A stretch of 61,018 nt of DNA from Collybiopsis luxurians FD-317 M1 (GCA_000827265.1 KN834842.1:152473-213490), one strand, 5' to 3'. Numbered from the stretch's first letter, positions 34,196 to 45,912 are shown. Program-made: numbers and translations. Notes: generated from the sequence alone by a model not told the origin.

Positions 34196-34879
34196 TACTA
34201 TGGTTCGCAGGGTACTTACGGCAACAGGGTACTTGTGATTTTTTGAAAATGTTTAATTTTGAATGTTTGAGATACACAGTGCCCCTAAAATTTTATCAGT
34301 GTATTATTTCACTACTTAGTTATGATTCTACCAACTTGAAATGAGATTTTTGGGGGGGGACACACAAATGAGAGATGAAAACTCGTAGAAATCCACAGCG
34401 TGATTCTACATAAATTGCCAGGAACAGTAAAAAGACATTTGTTAGAGTGGCCAAATTTTGGTGAAAGCATTGAGAAGGGTTTTAAGAGTCCTTCTCCTAA
34501 CTTTTGCAATACTTCAGCTCCATTTGAGCTTTGGATGAACAAAAAAAAAAAGAAGAGCAAGTGACAGAACCCAAGCCGCAGCTCGGCAGCGATTTGCCTG
34601 CCTTTGCCTTCGCGCTCTCAGAACTTATCTGCCGACCAACCGAAATGCCGACCAGCGACCCCATCATGACATTTGTGTGACAAAAATTTGAAAGATCTCT
34701 TTTTCTGCCCGGTCATTGCCCGATGCCCGCAGTACACCCTGGATTCCTCTTAGATCCTGGATTTAGAGGTTTGAAGGCTCTGCGATTCCAGCTGTGTACT
34801 CAGAATTTTATTCCGGTAAGTATTTATTACAGTATCATCGAAACTCATGTTTTTTACAAGTACCCTGCGAACCATAGTA
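34196..34879. mobile_element. Putative element bounded by 22-bp inverted repeats
   Basis: TACTATGGTTCGCAGGGTAC at 34196 and its reverse complement ending at 34879 (22 matching bases each) bound 684 bp. There is no transposase or clear target duplication. GGGTACTT is also repeated just inside the left end. Confidence 0.5.
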
Positions 34880-35029
34880 TTTCGAGTTCACAGCCTATGC
34901 TCCCCTTATAGTCCCTAGCTGCATTCACGCTCTACATCCAAACCGTAAGTACGCACATTATCTCCTCCCAAATACTTTGTAGCACAAGTCCGAACTCGAC
35001 CAGAAAAACACAAGATTTTGGTTCCCCAG

Positions 35030-35410
35030 CTTTAATAGCATCCCACTGCAATGGCGCAGTACATACGACCTAACAAAGCTCCTACAAAGCTGGTCCCGTC
35101 ATTGTCGGCTTTAAGCGCTCCATCCTCGCCTTCTGGACTTATGCAAAGCCCCATGTTGTTCAGTAGGCTACAGCAGAGACCACCGAGCCCCAGTAGCAAT
35201 ACTAACAACACTCCATCGTCGCTCATTTCCAAGTCCGAAATACAGGCTCCAAGCTGAACAGAAATAAGGACTAACAACATACCTAACGCACAGCGCAGTA
35301 CACAATACGATATAGCCCACCTCGTCATTTTCTACATCGGCCATCTTGAAAAAAAATGCAACCACATGCTCAATACTTACCCGTACCGGTGACACCCACG
35401 AGGATCCCAT
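35030..35410 (-). CDS. Hypothetical small ORF, possibly two exons
   Basis: A frame starting MGSSWVSPVRVSIEHVVAFF and a second overlapping one (LVLISVQLGACISDLEM) could be joined by a short intron near 35290-35260 (GTATGTTG to TTCAG). There is no recognised domain, the intron would be under 35 bp, and downstream stops are close. Weak. Confidence 0.2.
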
Positions 35411-35801
35411 TCACATTCTGTTCTGATGGTTCCGAGTCCCTAGACCAAGCTCTAAGCGCTATTTCTACATCGGTAACTCGAGCTCAAAAAAACTGTCAAT
35501 GACCGAACTTCGAATAAGTACCCCTCGACACTGAATATTCGTACTCAGCTTCGTGACAGCGAAGGCGGAATAAAAAAAAAATAAACAAACAAACAAAAAA
35601 GGAACAGTTACACAGTGACTCTTCAAGGGGTAACTCGTCTTCGTTACATGGTCACCGTTCATAGAACTACCACTCTGGGTGTATTCAGGATACATTCCTT
35701 GCATGATACAGCCAAAACAATGCATCATCTATTCAACTACAAGCGAAAAATCCGGATGCAGAAATTCAGTCAAAGTGACTGTAGTCACCTAGTAAGTATA
35801 T

Positions 35802-36065
35802 CTATCCCAACATTGCCCTTCCAGGGTCTGACAAAGGATTGATATTTGGAATATGACCCTCCTTACTGTCTGCCGTCATAGTTTGCCGCTGAGTTAAATG
35901 AAATGTCTCAATCACCGGAGATGCATTGTTGCTGATTAAGAGCATTACCACCATCTCAAATTCTTTACAAGCCTTCCATGCAATTAAATCTGTTGCAGAT
36001 AGGTTTACAACTAAGGAAATCAAGTATGATGCCCAATCCAGAGTAAGGCTAATACTAGGGATCTG
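35802..36065 (-). pseudogene. Seven-transmembrane family fragment (copy F) lacking exon 5
   Basis: The minus-strand frame contains the exon 4 end (LDWASYLISLVVNLSATDLIA then WKAC) joined directly to exon 6 (MVVMLLISNNASPVIETFHL, TADSKEGHIPN), with the conserved ESGAIYC exon missing. Exons 1-3 are absent. It is adjacent to another arrestin fragment, as copy C is. Confidence 0.75.
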
Positions 36066-36204
36066 CACTGTACTATATATGGTTACGGCCATTTACGGTC
36101 CATTTCCGTAGCATAACTGTACTGTAAAAATTTCTCCCAAGGCTCTTACAGTACGGTACAGGTAAATCTACAGTTTACGACCCATATTTACAGCTGTCAC
36201 TCAA

Positions 36205-36845
36205 CATAAGCATAGGCATGCTTTGCAAAGGGGAGAAGCAAGGAGTGGTTCAGGATACAAAGAATGCGGAGGTTATTGAGGCTTTTAATTATCCAGAGTC
36301 CAGTTTTGGGGTAGAGCTTGGGGAAGGGAAGGGTGGACAGGGCCAAACTTGAAGGTGACGGTTGTCGGGCTGTGTTACCTGAGTTACCACTGGATGATGG
36401 TGTGGGAATGACTGCATACCAAGGTAATGGACCGAGAATGGGAATGGGAGGTATCTGCATCTGGATTATGATCCACAGCAAGTGCATTATAATATTCCTG
36501 CAATGTCACCGGCGATGGGACAGGATCCATATTCATATGCTTCGGCAATTGGTGCTGGTGCTGGTGCTGATGCTGATGGTGTGTCTCTGCCAATGAGACC
36601 TGCTCTGGGTGGGATGGGGGGAGGAGGGTATATTGTGGATATTGTGGATTTACATGGAATATGGTTTGCTTGCCTAGTCCCAGTGCTGCAGCAGGGGAAG
36701 TATTATGCTCATACGGGTACCATTACACTGGACACAGACACAGGCACAGAAATGGGCTTGGTTATAGATATTGGTATGCTCTAGGTCCTGATGGATGTGG
36801 GCTGCTCCCTGTACTAAGGCTCCTCATGAGTCTCTGTCAAAAATA
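36205..36845 (+). pseudogene. Arrestin-domain gene, internal fragment (copy V)
   Basis: It starts in the parent's exon 2 (GEKQGVVQDTKNAEVIEAFN against GERQVVTDKKDAEVVEAFE), jumps to the post-domain region of exon 3 (LPELPLDDGVGM, then PAMGQDPYSYASAIGAGAG) and continues to a diverged (Y/H)TGH..G..GLGYG region and GPDGCGLLPV. Several frameshifts. CpG sites of the parent are mostly lost. Confidence 0.7.
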
Positions 36846-37893
36846 GGCACCTGTAGGCCAGATCCATCGGAGTACCTGTAGGTATCTGACCTGCAGATCC
36901 AGTCTATATGTAGCTTTTTTCGAGTGACCTGCAGGTACTGACAGGTATTATATATAAAATTTTGTGGTTTTTCAAAAGCAATTTTTGAGTTTGTAAGTAT
37001 TTTATTAAGGATTCAAGATGAAACTTGTAAGCTATGATTGCTTATGAAAGTCAGAATATGATGACATTTTTGATTATCCTCTAGTCCAGAGTATTCTGGA
37101 TAATGGGTTATAGGAATGATAATGGACTTGTTAGTGTAGGCTCTTGCTCGAGCTTTATATACCTAAGTACATAGCATCTAGAATGTTCTAGTAAGTACTG
37201 TAAGTATCTACTGTAAGTACCTGACTAATGTCCATAGATGAGTAAGAAAGAGTACATAATAATATGGAAACTCAGAGAATATTTTATAATGTTCTACAAG
37301 CTTCTTAGCTTGCACTTGCAATCAAGCTGAAATCTACAACACAGAGTAGTCAATAGATTGATTTCTTCTATAAGAAAGAGTTTTGTAAAACAATTCTGGT
37401 AGGCTTATTTGGCCTTGAAAAAGAACTTGTAGATGCTTCTCCCTAATCTGAGCAATACCCTTCCAAATTGTCAGATACTTGTCTCTGGGTTTCACCTCTA
37501 CATCAGAAAAAACACCTTTTTCCCAGGCAAATACAGGAAGTCTGAGGACACCCAGGGAATTGGCCAAATCCTGGAGACCCTCAGGCACTTTCAGGCACTA
37601 ATGGCAGTACACTCACTATAAGGAGCTGCCAAATCTGTACAGAATGGCCTGAGACATCCATTGTATACCTGGTACATTGTTGCGGGATCACTGTTCATCA
37701 TTCTAACTGCTATTATTAGGATCAGCAGTTGCAGTTGAATGTGTCTTCTCAAGTGGACATGATACAATTGCCCTATGATGGGCTAGTCTCAGGCCTGCTT
37801 CTTAAAGCGCAGCTGAGGATGGCTTGGAAAGAGATGATTGAGCTACTAGATGATTTGGACAGCATAGGGCTTAATCAGTAATCTATGATCTGT
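36846..37893. other. AT-rich region upstream of the R1 LTR; no gene
   Basis: Contains many GTACCTG(T/A)AG and GTAAGTA words (36840-36960 and 37185-37230). A minus-strand frame at 37334-37588 has no recognisable domain. Confidence 0.35.
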
Positions 37894-38252
37894 TGTTAGG
37901 ACCTGCCCCAAGTTAACTATTCAATCCTATTCAATTTCATTTAAGTTCACTTATCATTCTTACTTATTCAGACTCAAATTAGTACATTCACACTGTTCGT
38001 CTATCAATGGTGCATGGAAACAGTTAACAAATGCCAACTTAATGAGAATCTCTTCAATAGGATGCATCCAATTCAAGTATGCGCCTCTATCATAGGAAGA
38101 GTTAGCTGCCCGGACTGAATGCAGACCTGGTGTGCAAATTCCTGCAGCCACATCAGCCTTTGCAAAGTCCCAATGTCAGTGGCTTACAGTTGTTGTCTAA
38201 TATTTACATAGTAAAATAACATATAAGCTGCTGGGGTTCTACCAGAACCCCA
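37894..38252 (+). repeat. R1 5' long terminal repeat
   Basis: Begins TGTTAGGACCTGCCCC and ends AGAACCCCA. It matches 45555-45912 over its whole length with roughly 5-7 percent differences by eye. The last bases form a hairpin: CTGGGGTTCT, three bases, then AGAACCCCAG (38231-38253). No convincing target-site duplication flanks the pair (TCTGT left, GCTCA right). Confidence 0.85.
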
Positions 38253-38389
38253 GACTCATGGAGGATATTTTTAACAACCAGACCTTCAACTTGTTGGAAG
38301 TGATAAGAAGGGGACAAGTCAGTACACTGCCACCTCCAACCCAAGGATATGACACTGACAAGCATACATTCATATAAAATGTGTATGAA

Positions 38390-40345
38390 TGATTGAGGAG
38401 GTTAATGGAGGGGCTGGGAATAGTAGATGACATAGGGATATCTGAGGGTGATTGGGTACAATTAGTGCAAGGATTAGATCAATTGACAGGGATGGAGATG
38501 CCTACTGATATTCAAGCGCTCTTCAAACAAGACCCTGACCTACTGTGTGAATTTAATGGGCTAAGAAGATTGGTAAACAGCCAGATCATATGGCAAGTCT
38601 ATCCAGATAGAGATTACTGGGATTGGTGAAAGATAACAGCTGAACAAATCAAGGAGGTAAAAAATAAGAGAAGAGGGCCTGAAATCCCATCTGCAATGTC
38701 ATTAACTAGTATCTTGGTGTCAAACAAATTGGAAATTGAGTCTACAAGCAAAGAGGGGCATGAACAAGCAAGGGCCATTGAAGATATGAGTGTGGAAGAA
38801 CTAGTAGCAATAGTAAGGAATCTATGTACCAAAGAGTCTCAGAGTTTAGGTTCCCATATAAATAGCCCAAGACCCTATATTCTGTCCCTGAGTAACTGCC
38901 ATAGCCCTGCCAAGCCAAATTCTGGAGTCCAAGGTCTAGATAGCAACTGAGAAGAAGGATGGCTGAGGAGGTAAAAGAAGGGATTACAGAAAACTTTGTA
39001 AAGGCACAAGAAGCTGCAGGTACCCTAGGAAGTTTTCACCAGGAATGGGATGTAGAATGTGAAGAGTACCAATTCACATCTACTCCTGTTGTAGCAGAAA
39101 AACTGGTCAAGGAGGAAGACACTAGAGGTGGAGGGGAAAGGAATGAGGCAGAATGTGGTAACCGTATTGCCTCACAAGGTCCAAGCACAGGATCAGGGTC
39201 AGAAGAAATTCAATTTATAATCAACGGCACTCCCGATCAACCTGCAAATGATAGTGACAAATGAATTCAGAAGTGGAAGGCAAAAGGTAAGTTTAAAACT
39301 TCTTCAATTGAATCTAATAATCTACAGGAAATTGTGGAACACAATGAGGGTGAAGGGGAAAAGAAAAAATCCCCTACACCTTTCACTCATAAACCAAGCT
39401 TCTGACCAAGGCTATTGGATATGACACAGCTTGCTGACTTACTGACAAAAAACAATTCACATAATCACCAAACCCTCCCCGCTATATTCAAACCAAGAAC
39501 TAACCCAAGACCAGCAGTATCAACCAATGTGGGTACTAATTATCCACACAAGATGCCACATGGAAGATTAAATGATTTAGGACAGAGAAATTGGGGAGAG
39601 GTGGACAGTTGGAGAAATGAAGGAGGGGGAATTAAATATCTTCCCCCCACAGGCTAGCAACTGGAACTTGTACAGGATCTCAGGGGACATGGGGACCATC
39701 AGGACCACAAGGACCACAAGGGCCTCATGGGCTGGAGGGACCACCAGGGCCACCTGGTGGACCACCACCAGGATGGAGAATCCCTATGCCTGGACCCCCT
39801 GGACCCCCAGGGCCACCAGGACCACAGGGACCTATGGGAGAATTGAACTGCAATGGAAATAACAATCAAGAGAAAAAAGATGCCATAGCATGTGAGTCAA
39901 AACTAGAAATACAGAAACCAGATCCATTTGATGGGAGTAACAGGAAGGTATGGTGGACTTCTATCTCAGACTGTTATCAGATGTTCACAGCTAAGCCATC
40001 CAAGACATAGCAAGTAAAACTAAATACAATGAAGAGGCACTACAGTGGAGGATAATTAAACAAATATGCCGAGACTTACACAGTCAACTTACTCTGGTAG
40101 AAAGAATCCCAGATACTTTGGAAGGTTTGACAAACAGATTAATAGAGTTGGATGGGGCCAGAGAGGCTTTTGTTGAGGCAGGAATAGCACCATCATACAA
40201 CAATTGGATGGTAGATAATAATCCCAACTGGGCAACAGGGGAAAAGAGAGGGGAACTAAACAATCCAGCCCCCAGACCATACAACAAAAACTATCAACAG
40301 GGACAGAATCCAACACCCAACCCTAGACAACCTGCACAAGGGTGA
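38390..40345 (+). pseudogene. R1 gag region with collagen-like segment
   Basis: 38390-39264 encodes a hydrophilic N-terminal part (LMEGLGIVDDIGISEGDWVQ and later AEEVKEGITENFVKAQEA), with stops between pieces. 39667-39840 encodes Gly-X-Y triplets ([20 protein letters not shown] and [17 protein letters not shown]). 39890-40006 carries the gag core motif KPDPFDGS shared with R2. A deletion and stop follow KPSKT. 40118-40345 is a further gag piece (NRLIELDGAREAFVEAG). Confidence 0.7.
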
Positions 40346-40363
40346 ACAGCCTTCACTAATCCA

Positions 40364-40690
40364 TTGACACCTGAAGAAAAAGAGTGTAGAAGGGTACAGA
40401 AGTTATATTATGAGTGTGGAAAGCCAGGGCATTATGGATGGAACTGTGAAGAGAAAGGGAAGACTAATGCAACATTACATGGTGTTGAAATGAATGAAGA
40501 AGGATGTATATGTGAAAATTGCCTGGAAGGTGAACCTGAATATGAAAAACAAGATGTAAAGAATAAGACAGCATATGGACATGCAACTTTCAGTTTGAAT
40601 GATGAATATGATGAAGAGGTCAAATTACTACCAGAAATTGAGGGTGAGGATACCCTCAAGACCATGGAATTGGAAAAACACTAGTCGGCC
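40364..40690 (+). pseudogene. R1 zinc-knuckle region, first Cys lost
   Basis: The frame contains YYECGKPGHYGWNC, a CCHC nucleic-acid-binding knuckle whose first Cys is Tyr (TAT). An acidic linker follows (DEYDEEVKLLPEIEGED). R2 keeps all four ligands (CYNCGRSDHIGKDC). Confidence 0.7.
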
Positions 40691-40704
40691 CAATGAACTA
40701 AGCA

Positions 40705-41940
40705 TTGAGTCTGACAAATCTTCACTTGGAAACACTAAGAGGAATACCAGGTGGTGTACCCTCAATAAACTCCAAGGCAGATCAGTCCTTTATAATCAAT
40801 ACCAGACTGTGGGTAGAACCAAATAAGGAAATACCAACACTGATTGACTCTGGTGCCTCAAAATCATTTATTGATGCAAATTTAGCAGCAAAGTACCCAC
40901 AGAATGTTTGTAAACTCAAAAAGTCTATTCCACTGACCTTGTTTGATGGAAATTCTACATCCCCTGGAAACATTACACATAAGTTTATCACTAATTTGAT
41001 TTTTGAAGATGGTACAGAAACTAGGGAGGAGTTATTAATAACACAACTACATCCATCAGCAAGAATAGTACTAGGACTACCATGGCTAAGAAGGCATAAC
41101 CCAGTCATTGATTGAAAAGGGCTCACAATGACTTTCAATGGAGCTACCCTTGGGGCAGCAATCACCTATAAAATACCTACCCCATTAATAGGTCAACTGG
41201 GTGATAGGCAAGGAAAAGAACTCTCTGACCCAGAAGGGAGGATAGAAAACAGGGTAGAAATAAGCTTAATAGGAGCTGAAGGATTTAGGAATCTCATGCA
41301 AAATGGGTATGAGACCTATGTTCTTTGTGTCCAACCCATGGGAAGGGAAATTCTGTCACTTAGGGGATCAGTGAATGAGGATTCCAAGATCTCTGGAGTG
41401 GGAGACAAGGATGAGACCCATGAAGCCATGAGAAAACATGTACCTGAAGCATATCACAAATTTGTTAAAGTACTTTCATCTGAGGAGGCCACCAGGTTAG
41501 CAAAGCACAGAAACTATGACATCAAGATTGAAACAGAAGATAGCCAACTGCCGCCTATAGGAAAACTATACAACATGTCCAAAACAGAATTGAAAGCCTT
41601 AAAAACTTATATAGATGATATGCTATCAAAAGGTTTCATAAGATCATCCAATTCACCTATAGGAGCTCCAGTGCTCTTTGCAAAAAAGAAGGATGGGGGT
41701 TTACAGTTATGTGTAGACTACAGGGCCCTCAATAGACTTACTAAAAAGGATTGCTACCCACTACCATTGATAGGAAACTTGATAGATCAGCTAAAGAGTG
41801 CCAAAATCTACTCTAAAATTGATCTAAGGGATGGGTACTACAACATAAGAGTTGCCAAGGATCATGAATGGAAAACTGCTTTCCAAACAAGGTATGGATC
41901 ACATGAATATCTTGTTATGCCCTTTGGGCTAACCAAATGC
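40705..41940 (+). pseudogene. R1 protease and N-terminal reverse transcriptase
   Basis: Aspartic protease: LIDSGASKSFID (catalytic DSG) and LGLPWLRRHNPVID, then TGA at about 41113 where R2 keeps Trp (INWK). [64 protein letters not shown] (first catalytic Asp present), and LVMPFGL. The frame then ends: the Y-x-D-D palm motif, thumb, RNase H and integrase zinc finger are deleted. The junction is near 41940 (CTAACCAAATG / CAATCATGG). Confidence 0.85.
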
Positions 41941-41944
41941 AATC

Positions 41945-42800
41945 ATGGTAACAGTTTGCAGACTTACAAAACAAGTAGTATTTGTGGCCTGCAAAACAAC
42001 AGACCAAGCAACAGACTTAGCAAAACATTTCATCAAACACATATTCAGTAAGCATGGTCTACCAATAGATATCATATCAGACAGAGGGACCCTGTTTATA
42101 TCTAGTTTCTGGCAAGCACTGTGTAAGTCACTCAACATCTGTTTGAATCTATCAACAGCCTACCATCAGAGACAGATGGGTAGACTGAGAGGACCAGTCA
42201 GAGTCTAGAACAATACCTCAGAATATTTGTCAATTATGATCAAAATAATTGGGAGGAAATGTTACCATTAGTGGAATTTGTCCACAACAATACACCAAAT
42301 GCCACTACAGGAATGTCACCATTCTTTGCCAACAAGGGTTATTACCCTAGATTAACCATCTCCCTTGAACATATTTCCAATCATGCTGCCCACATAGCTG
42401 CCACCAATTTAGTTGAAGTTCATGAATTTCTAAAAGAGCAAATTGGAAAAGCTAATGAAGAAATTATGAAACAAACTAACACCCAAAGGAGAGAGACCCC
42501 AAACTGGACACAAAGACAGTATGTTTGGCTAAGTACTGAAAATATTTGTGTCAAATGCAAGATGAAAAACTTGATTGGAAATGGCTAGGACCATTCAAAA
42601 TTGTAAAAAAGGTTTCATCTCATGCATACCAGATTGAACTTCCAAAAAATATGAAAGGAATTCACAACATCTTTCATGTCAACTTGCTAAAATTACATGA
42701 AGATGATAAACTACCTGGGCACAATGCACTGCCACTACCTCTGATAGAGATAGAGGGTGACAAAGTAGAGGAAATCCTTGATTCAAGGTACTTTGGTTGA
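41945..42800 (+). pseudogene. R1 integrase core and C-terminal part
   Basis: It begins inside the core ([18 protein letters not shown]), shows [20 protein letters not shown] (second catalytic Asp) and STAYHQRQMGRLRG, where QTE should be (Glu lost). 42259-42588 is LPLVEFVHNNTPNATTGMSP and FFANKGYYPR. 42546-42800 is FKIVKKVSSHAYQIELPKNM and IFHVNLLKLH. At least two frameshifts. Confidence 0.85.
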
Positions 42801-42935
42801 ACCCTAAAGTTCCTAGTGCAGTGGGTTGGTTACAGACCAGAAGAAGACTCATGGGAGATACTAGCTAATCTGGATGGAGCTGCGCAAGCAATTAGAGAGT
42901 ATCAAAATACACATCCCAAAAGCTGCATGCCCCAG
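42760..42935 (+). pseudogene. R1 chromodomain
   Basis: VEEILDSRYFG, then TGA (where Arg CGA is expected), then LKFLVQWVGYRPEEDSWEI and LANLDGAAQAIREYQ. This is the classic aromatic-rich chromodomain at the end of chromovirus integrases, thought to steer integration to heterochromatin marks. Confidence 0.8.
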
Positions 42936-43242
42936 AAGAGTGACTGGTGAGAATGAAGGGGTTGGACAAAGAGCCTGGTACACAAATCAACTTGAAAGTT
43001 TCTAATGCTGACTCAATGGGAACTGACAGGCCTAAGGAATGATGTTGAACTTAAAAGACTGTCACACAAACAGAGAATTAGTAGGTAAAGGTCATATATT
43101 GGTATCAGCCTATTAATTAAATAAATAAACTGTTTGAAAGGTAAAAATGAGGACAAGAAGGATTGATTAAAAAGAGGAGTAGATTAGCAAATGAAAAGAA
43201 AAATGATGAATGAAAGGGAGTATAGGAGATCAAGGAGTATAA

Positions 43243-44761
43243 TTAATCAGAGGAACATGGGTAGTAATAAGGAGAAGACTGGTATGAGTTTGATTTAGAA
43301 TCAAAGGAAATCTGTGCATTTGGAAAAGGACCATTCATATGCTGATCTTCTACCCAACAAGTTGTCAGCTGAATCATAGACACAACTGGGAGATTCAATA
43401 CGCCACATTGAACCTTGGGCTTACAACAACAATGACAGTCACATTGAACACCAACACCTGAATCTGAACCCCTAGCATTGGAAACAACTGCTGTAGCACC
43501 AGTCGAGAAGGCTGCAGATATGGGAATAGCAGTTGTAGTAGTATGACCCTCAACAGGCAAAGGAGGGGGGGCAGCAGGAACAATGGGACAAGCAGGGAGT
43601 CTGGTGTGAGTGCTTTGAGCAAGGACAGCTCAAGATGGTTGGGCAGGGGGAAGGGTTGGAACAGAGATAGAAGGTGCAGAAAAAGCTGCAAAGGAGGACC
43701 AAGGGAACATGTTGATGACAAGAGAAGTGGTTAAAGCTCTGCAATAGGAAAAGAATATTAACATGTCAAACATCAGAAGGGGGAATAACAGTATACACTG
43801 AGGAATTTGTCTAGCAACTGGAACTTCTCTGCGAGTGGATAGGTGATGAACAGCATGTTCAACAAAAGGATATTCAGCCAAAATAGAGTCCTTTGCATGG
43901 GAAGCCTTGGACATAGCACCAAAAGTGAGTGACACTAAATTCTGAATGGTCTGACCCATCTCAAAGACTGGTCCCAAGGTTGAATGTCCTTTGATTGTCA
44001 CACTGATACAGTATAAAACTTCTAAAGGGATTTAAGAAATGGAGAGATGACAGAAACATCTGAAGCAAGAAGAATCTCAATAACATTGGCAAGTTGTGAG
44101 ACTAGACTACTAAGACAATCAATCTCTGACTTTACCTCTCAGTAACAATGAAGGAGAAGGATGTATTGGTTTATGGCTCCAGCTACATAAAGAAGTCAGG
44201 AAAGATATATGAGGGAGAGAATCAAAGGAAATGCTAACCTGGCCTTGGGTCAGTTGGGGTCAATATAACACTACCTTCCGGCATAATGATTGGTGCTCTA
44301 GGAGGAGCTGAGATTGTTGATGCATCTGCAGAAATTGGCTGGGCAGCAGAATGAATGCTGATCTGGCCAAAGTAGTTTGGAGTGGTGGATTGTGGGATTG
44401 AACTAGGGAAAAGAAGGATAAGTCAAAAAGGATCAAAGGAAAGTGCAATAATCATACCTTGTACCTGTGTCATCAGTGACAATGACACCTTGAGATTTGA
44501 GCTGCACACCCTTAACTGTGCATCCACCCTCATGTTGACTGATGTGTTCAGCTGAGATAGGAATTTGAGTGGAATTTGTAGACATGAAATTATGCAGTGG
44601 AGAAAAGACAAGAGTATCAGAGTGAGATTCAAATCAATGGAGAAAAGGGAAAAAGTGTCGAAGGTGGAAAATGGGGTTTCAACTGCAAAAATATTGGGGT
44701 TGTTATATGGAAAAAAGAGGCTGATGGAAATGTGAATGTGACCAGGAGAATTCGCTGACAT
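43243..44761 (-). pseudogene. R1 antisense gene, multi-exon, unknown product
   Basis: Between pol and the 3' LTR the minus strand reads as a spliced gene. Exon 1 is 44761-44458 (MSANSPGHIHISISLFF; an upstream in-frame ATG at 44797 is also possible). Exon 2 is 44402-44275 and exon 3 starts at 44238 (VSISFDSLPHIS), with GT-AG introns and phases that fit. A later exon carries GHSTLGPVFEMGQTIQNLVS and AEYPFVEHAVHHLSTRREVP, followed after TGA (likely from CGA, near 43629) by a Pro-rich and Cys-rich end (AVVSNARGSDSGVGVQCDCH). A hydrophobic stretch at about 43790-43740 may be intron, so no membrane segment is claimed. No family recognised. Confidence 0.5.
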
Positions 44762-45554
44762 TGTTACACTTTGATGATGAACAGCAGACCAAAACAATGA
44801 ACAACAACAAAAGGAACCAGTGGTGATGGGGAGTGGACAAAGGGATCAGTATGGCAGGAAGGAGCAAGGCATGCAAAGTCATTAGGTGCTGTCGCATGTT
44901 AATGATGATCAATTGAGATGTTCCAGTTTCACATCAAGGATATCCTGTACAGTCAGGAATGATGATTAACTAAAGTTAAGAAAACAAGAAAAAAACAAGG
45001 CAGTGGGATGGATACAAAGAGAATACAAGGAAATGTCATAAAAAGACTAATGATATATGAAGAATATTAAAGACTCAAAGAAAAATAAAGGAAAAGCTGC
45101 TGAATGTGCCTATCACTGAGGAAGTAATCAGGGATTAGAAAAAACAATGTGAACAACAGGAAAAGTGTTGAGGTATTCGCTGCTCCTATTCTCTCATACA
45201 GACTATTTCTTATATTACTATATTTGGTACTTACAATCTTATCTTATGTGTTTCCAATCGTTACCTTTCGGTACATAGTTTATACTCTTTTTCAAGTCAT
45301 CTTCTTTCCTTACCCTCATCTTCTCTTACTGTACAAGGCTACCACCTTTGTAGTGAGTTGCTACCATATTTATTGTATCAGTCTGTCCTAACTTGCCTAG
45401 TACATATTTATCTTTGTTCTAGGTACTCACATTCCTTATACCACCTTCATATACATATTTATCTTTGTTCTAGCTTGCCCAGTGTGATCCCCAAGTCCTT
45501 CCATATTCCTGCACTTCACAGAAAGGAGGGACCTTAACTTAAAAGAGGGGGTAA

Positions 45555-45912
45555 TATTAGGACCTGCCCCAAGCTAACATTCAATCCTATTCAATTTCAT
45601 TTAAGTTCACTTATCATTCTTACTTATTCAGACTCAAATTAGTACATTCGCACTGTTCCTCTATCAATAGCACATGGAAACAGTTAACAAATTCCAACTT
45701 AATGAAAATCTCTTCAATAGGACATGTCCAATTCAAGTACATGCCTCTATCATAGGAAGAGTTAGTTGCCTGGACTGAATGCAGACCTGGTGCACAAATT
45801 CCTGCAGCCACATTGGCCTTTGCAAAGTCCCAATGTCAGTGGTTTACAGTTGTTGTCTAATATTTACATAGTAAAATAACATATAAGCTACTGGGGTTCT
45901 ACCAGAACCCCA
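45555..45912 (+). repeat. R1 3' long terminal repeat
   Basis: Matches 37894-38252. It is preceded by polypurine tract AAAAGAGGGGG (45541-45551). It starts TATTAGGACC rather than TG, one transition from the 5' copy, and ends with the same hairpin (45891-45913). Confidence 0.85.

Larger units (their letters stand above)
37894..45912 (+). mobile_element. R1: Ty3/Gypsy chromovirus, defective, about 8.0 kb
   Basis: LTR, gag-like, zinc knuckle, protease, partial reverse transcriptase, partial integrase, chromodomain, an antisense gene, polypurine tract AAAAGAGGGGG (45541-45551) and LTR, in that order. The protease-RT-integrase order and C-terminal chromodomain place it in the chromovirus branch of Gypsy elements. 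It is deleted and frameshifted, so not autonomous. Confidence 0.9.

Noticed and set aside
43720..43800. Hydrophobic segment in the R1 antisense gene that looks like a membrane helix
   Set aside because: It is bounded by a possible GTGTAT donor and TTGCAG acceptor and may be an intron, so no membrane protein is claimed.
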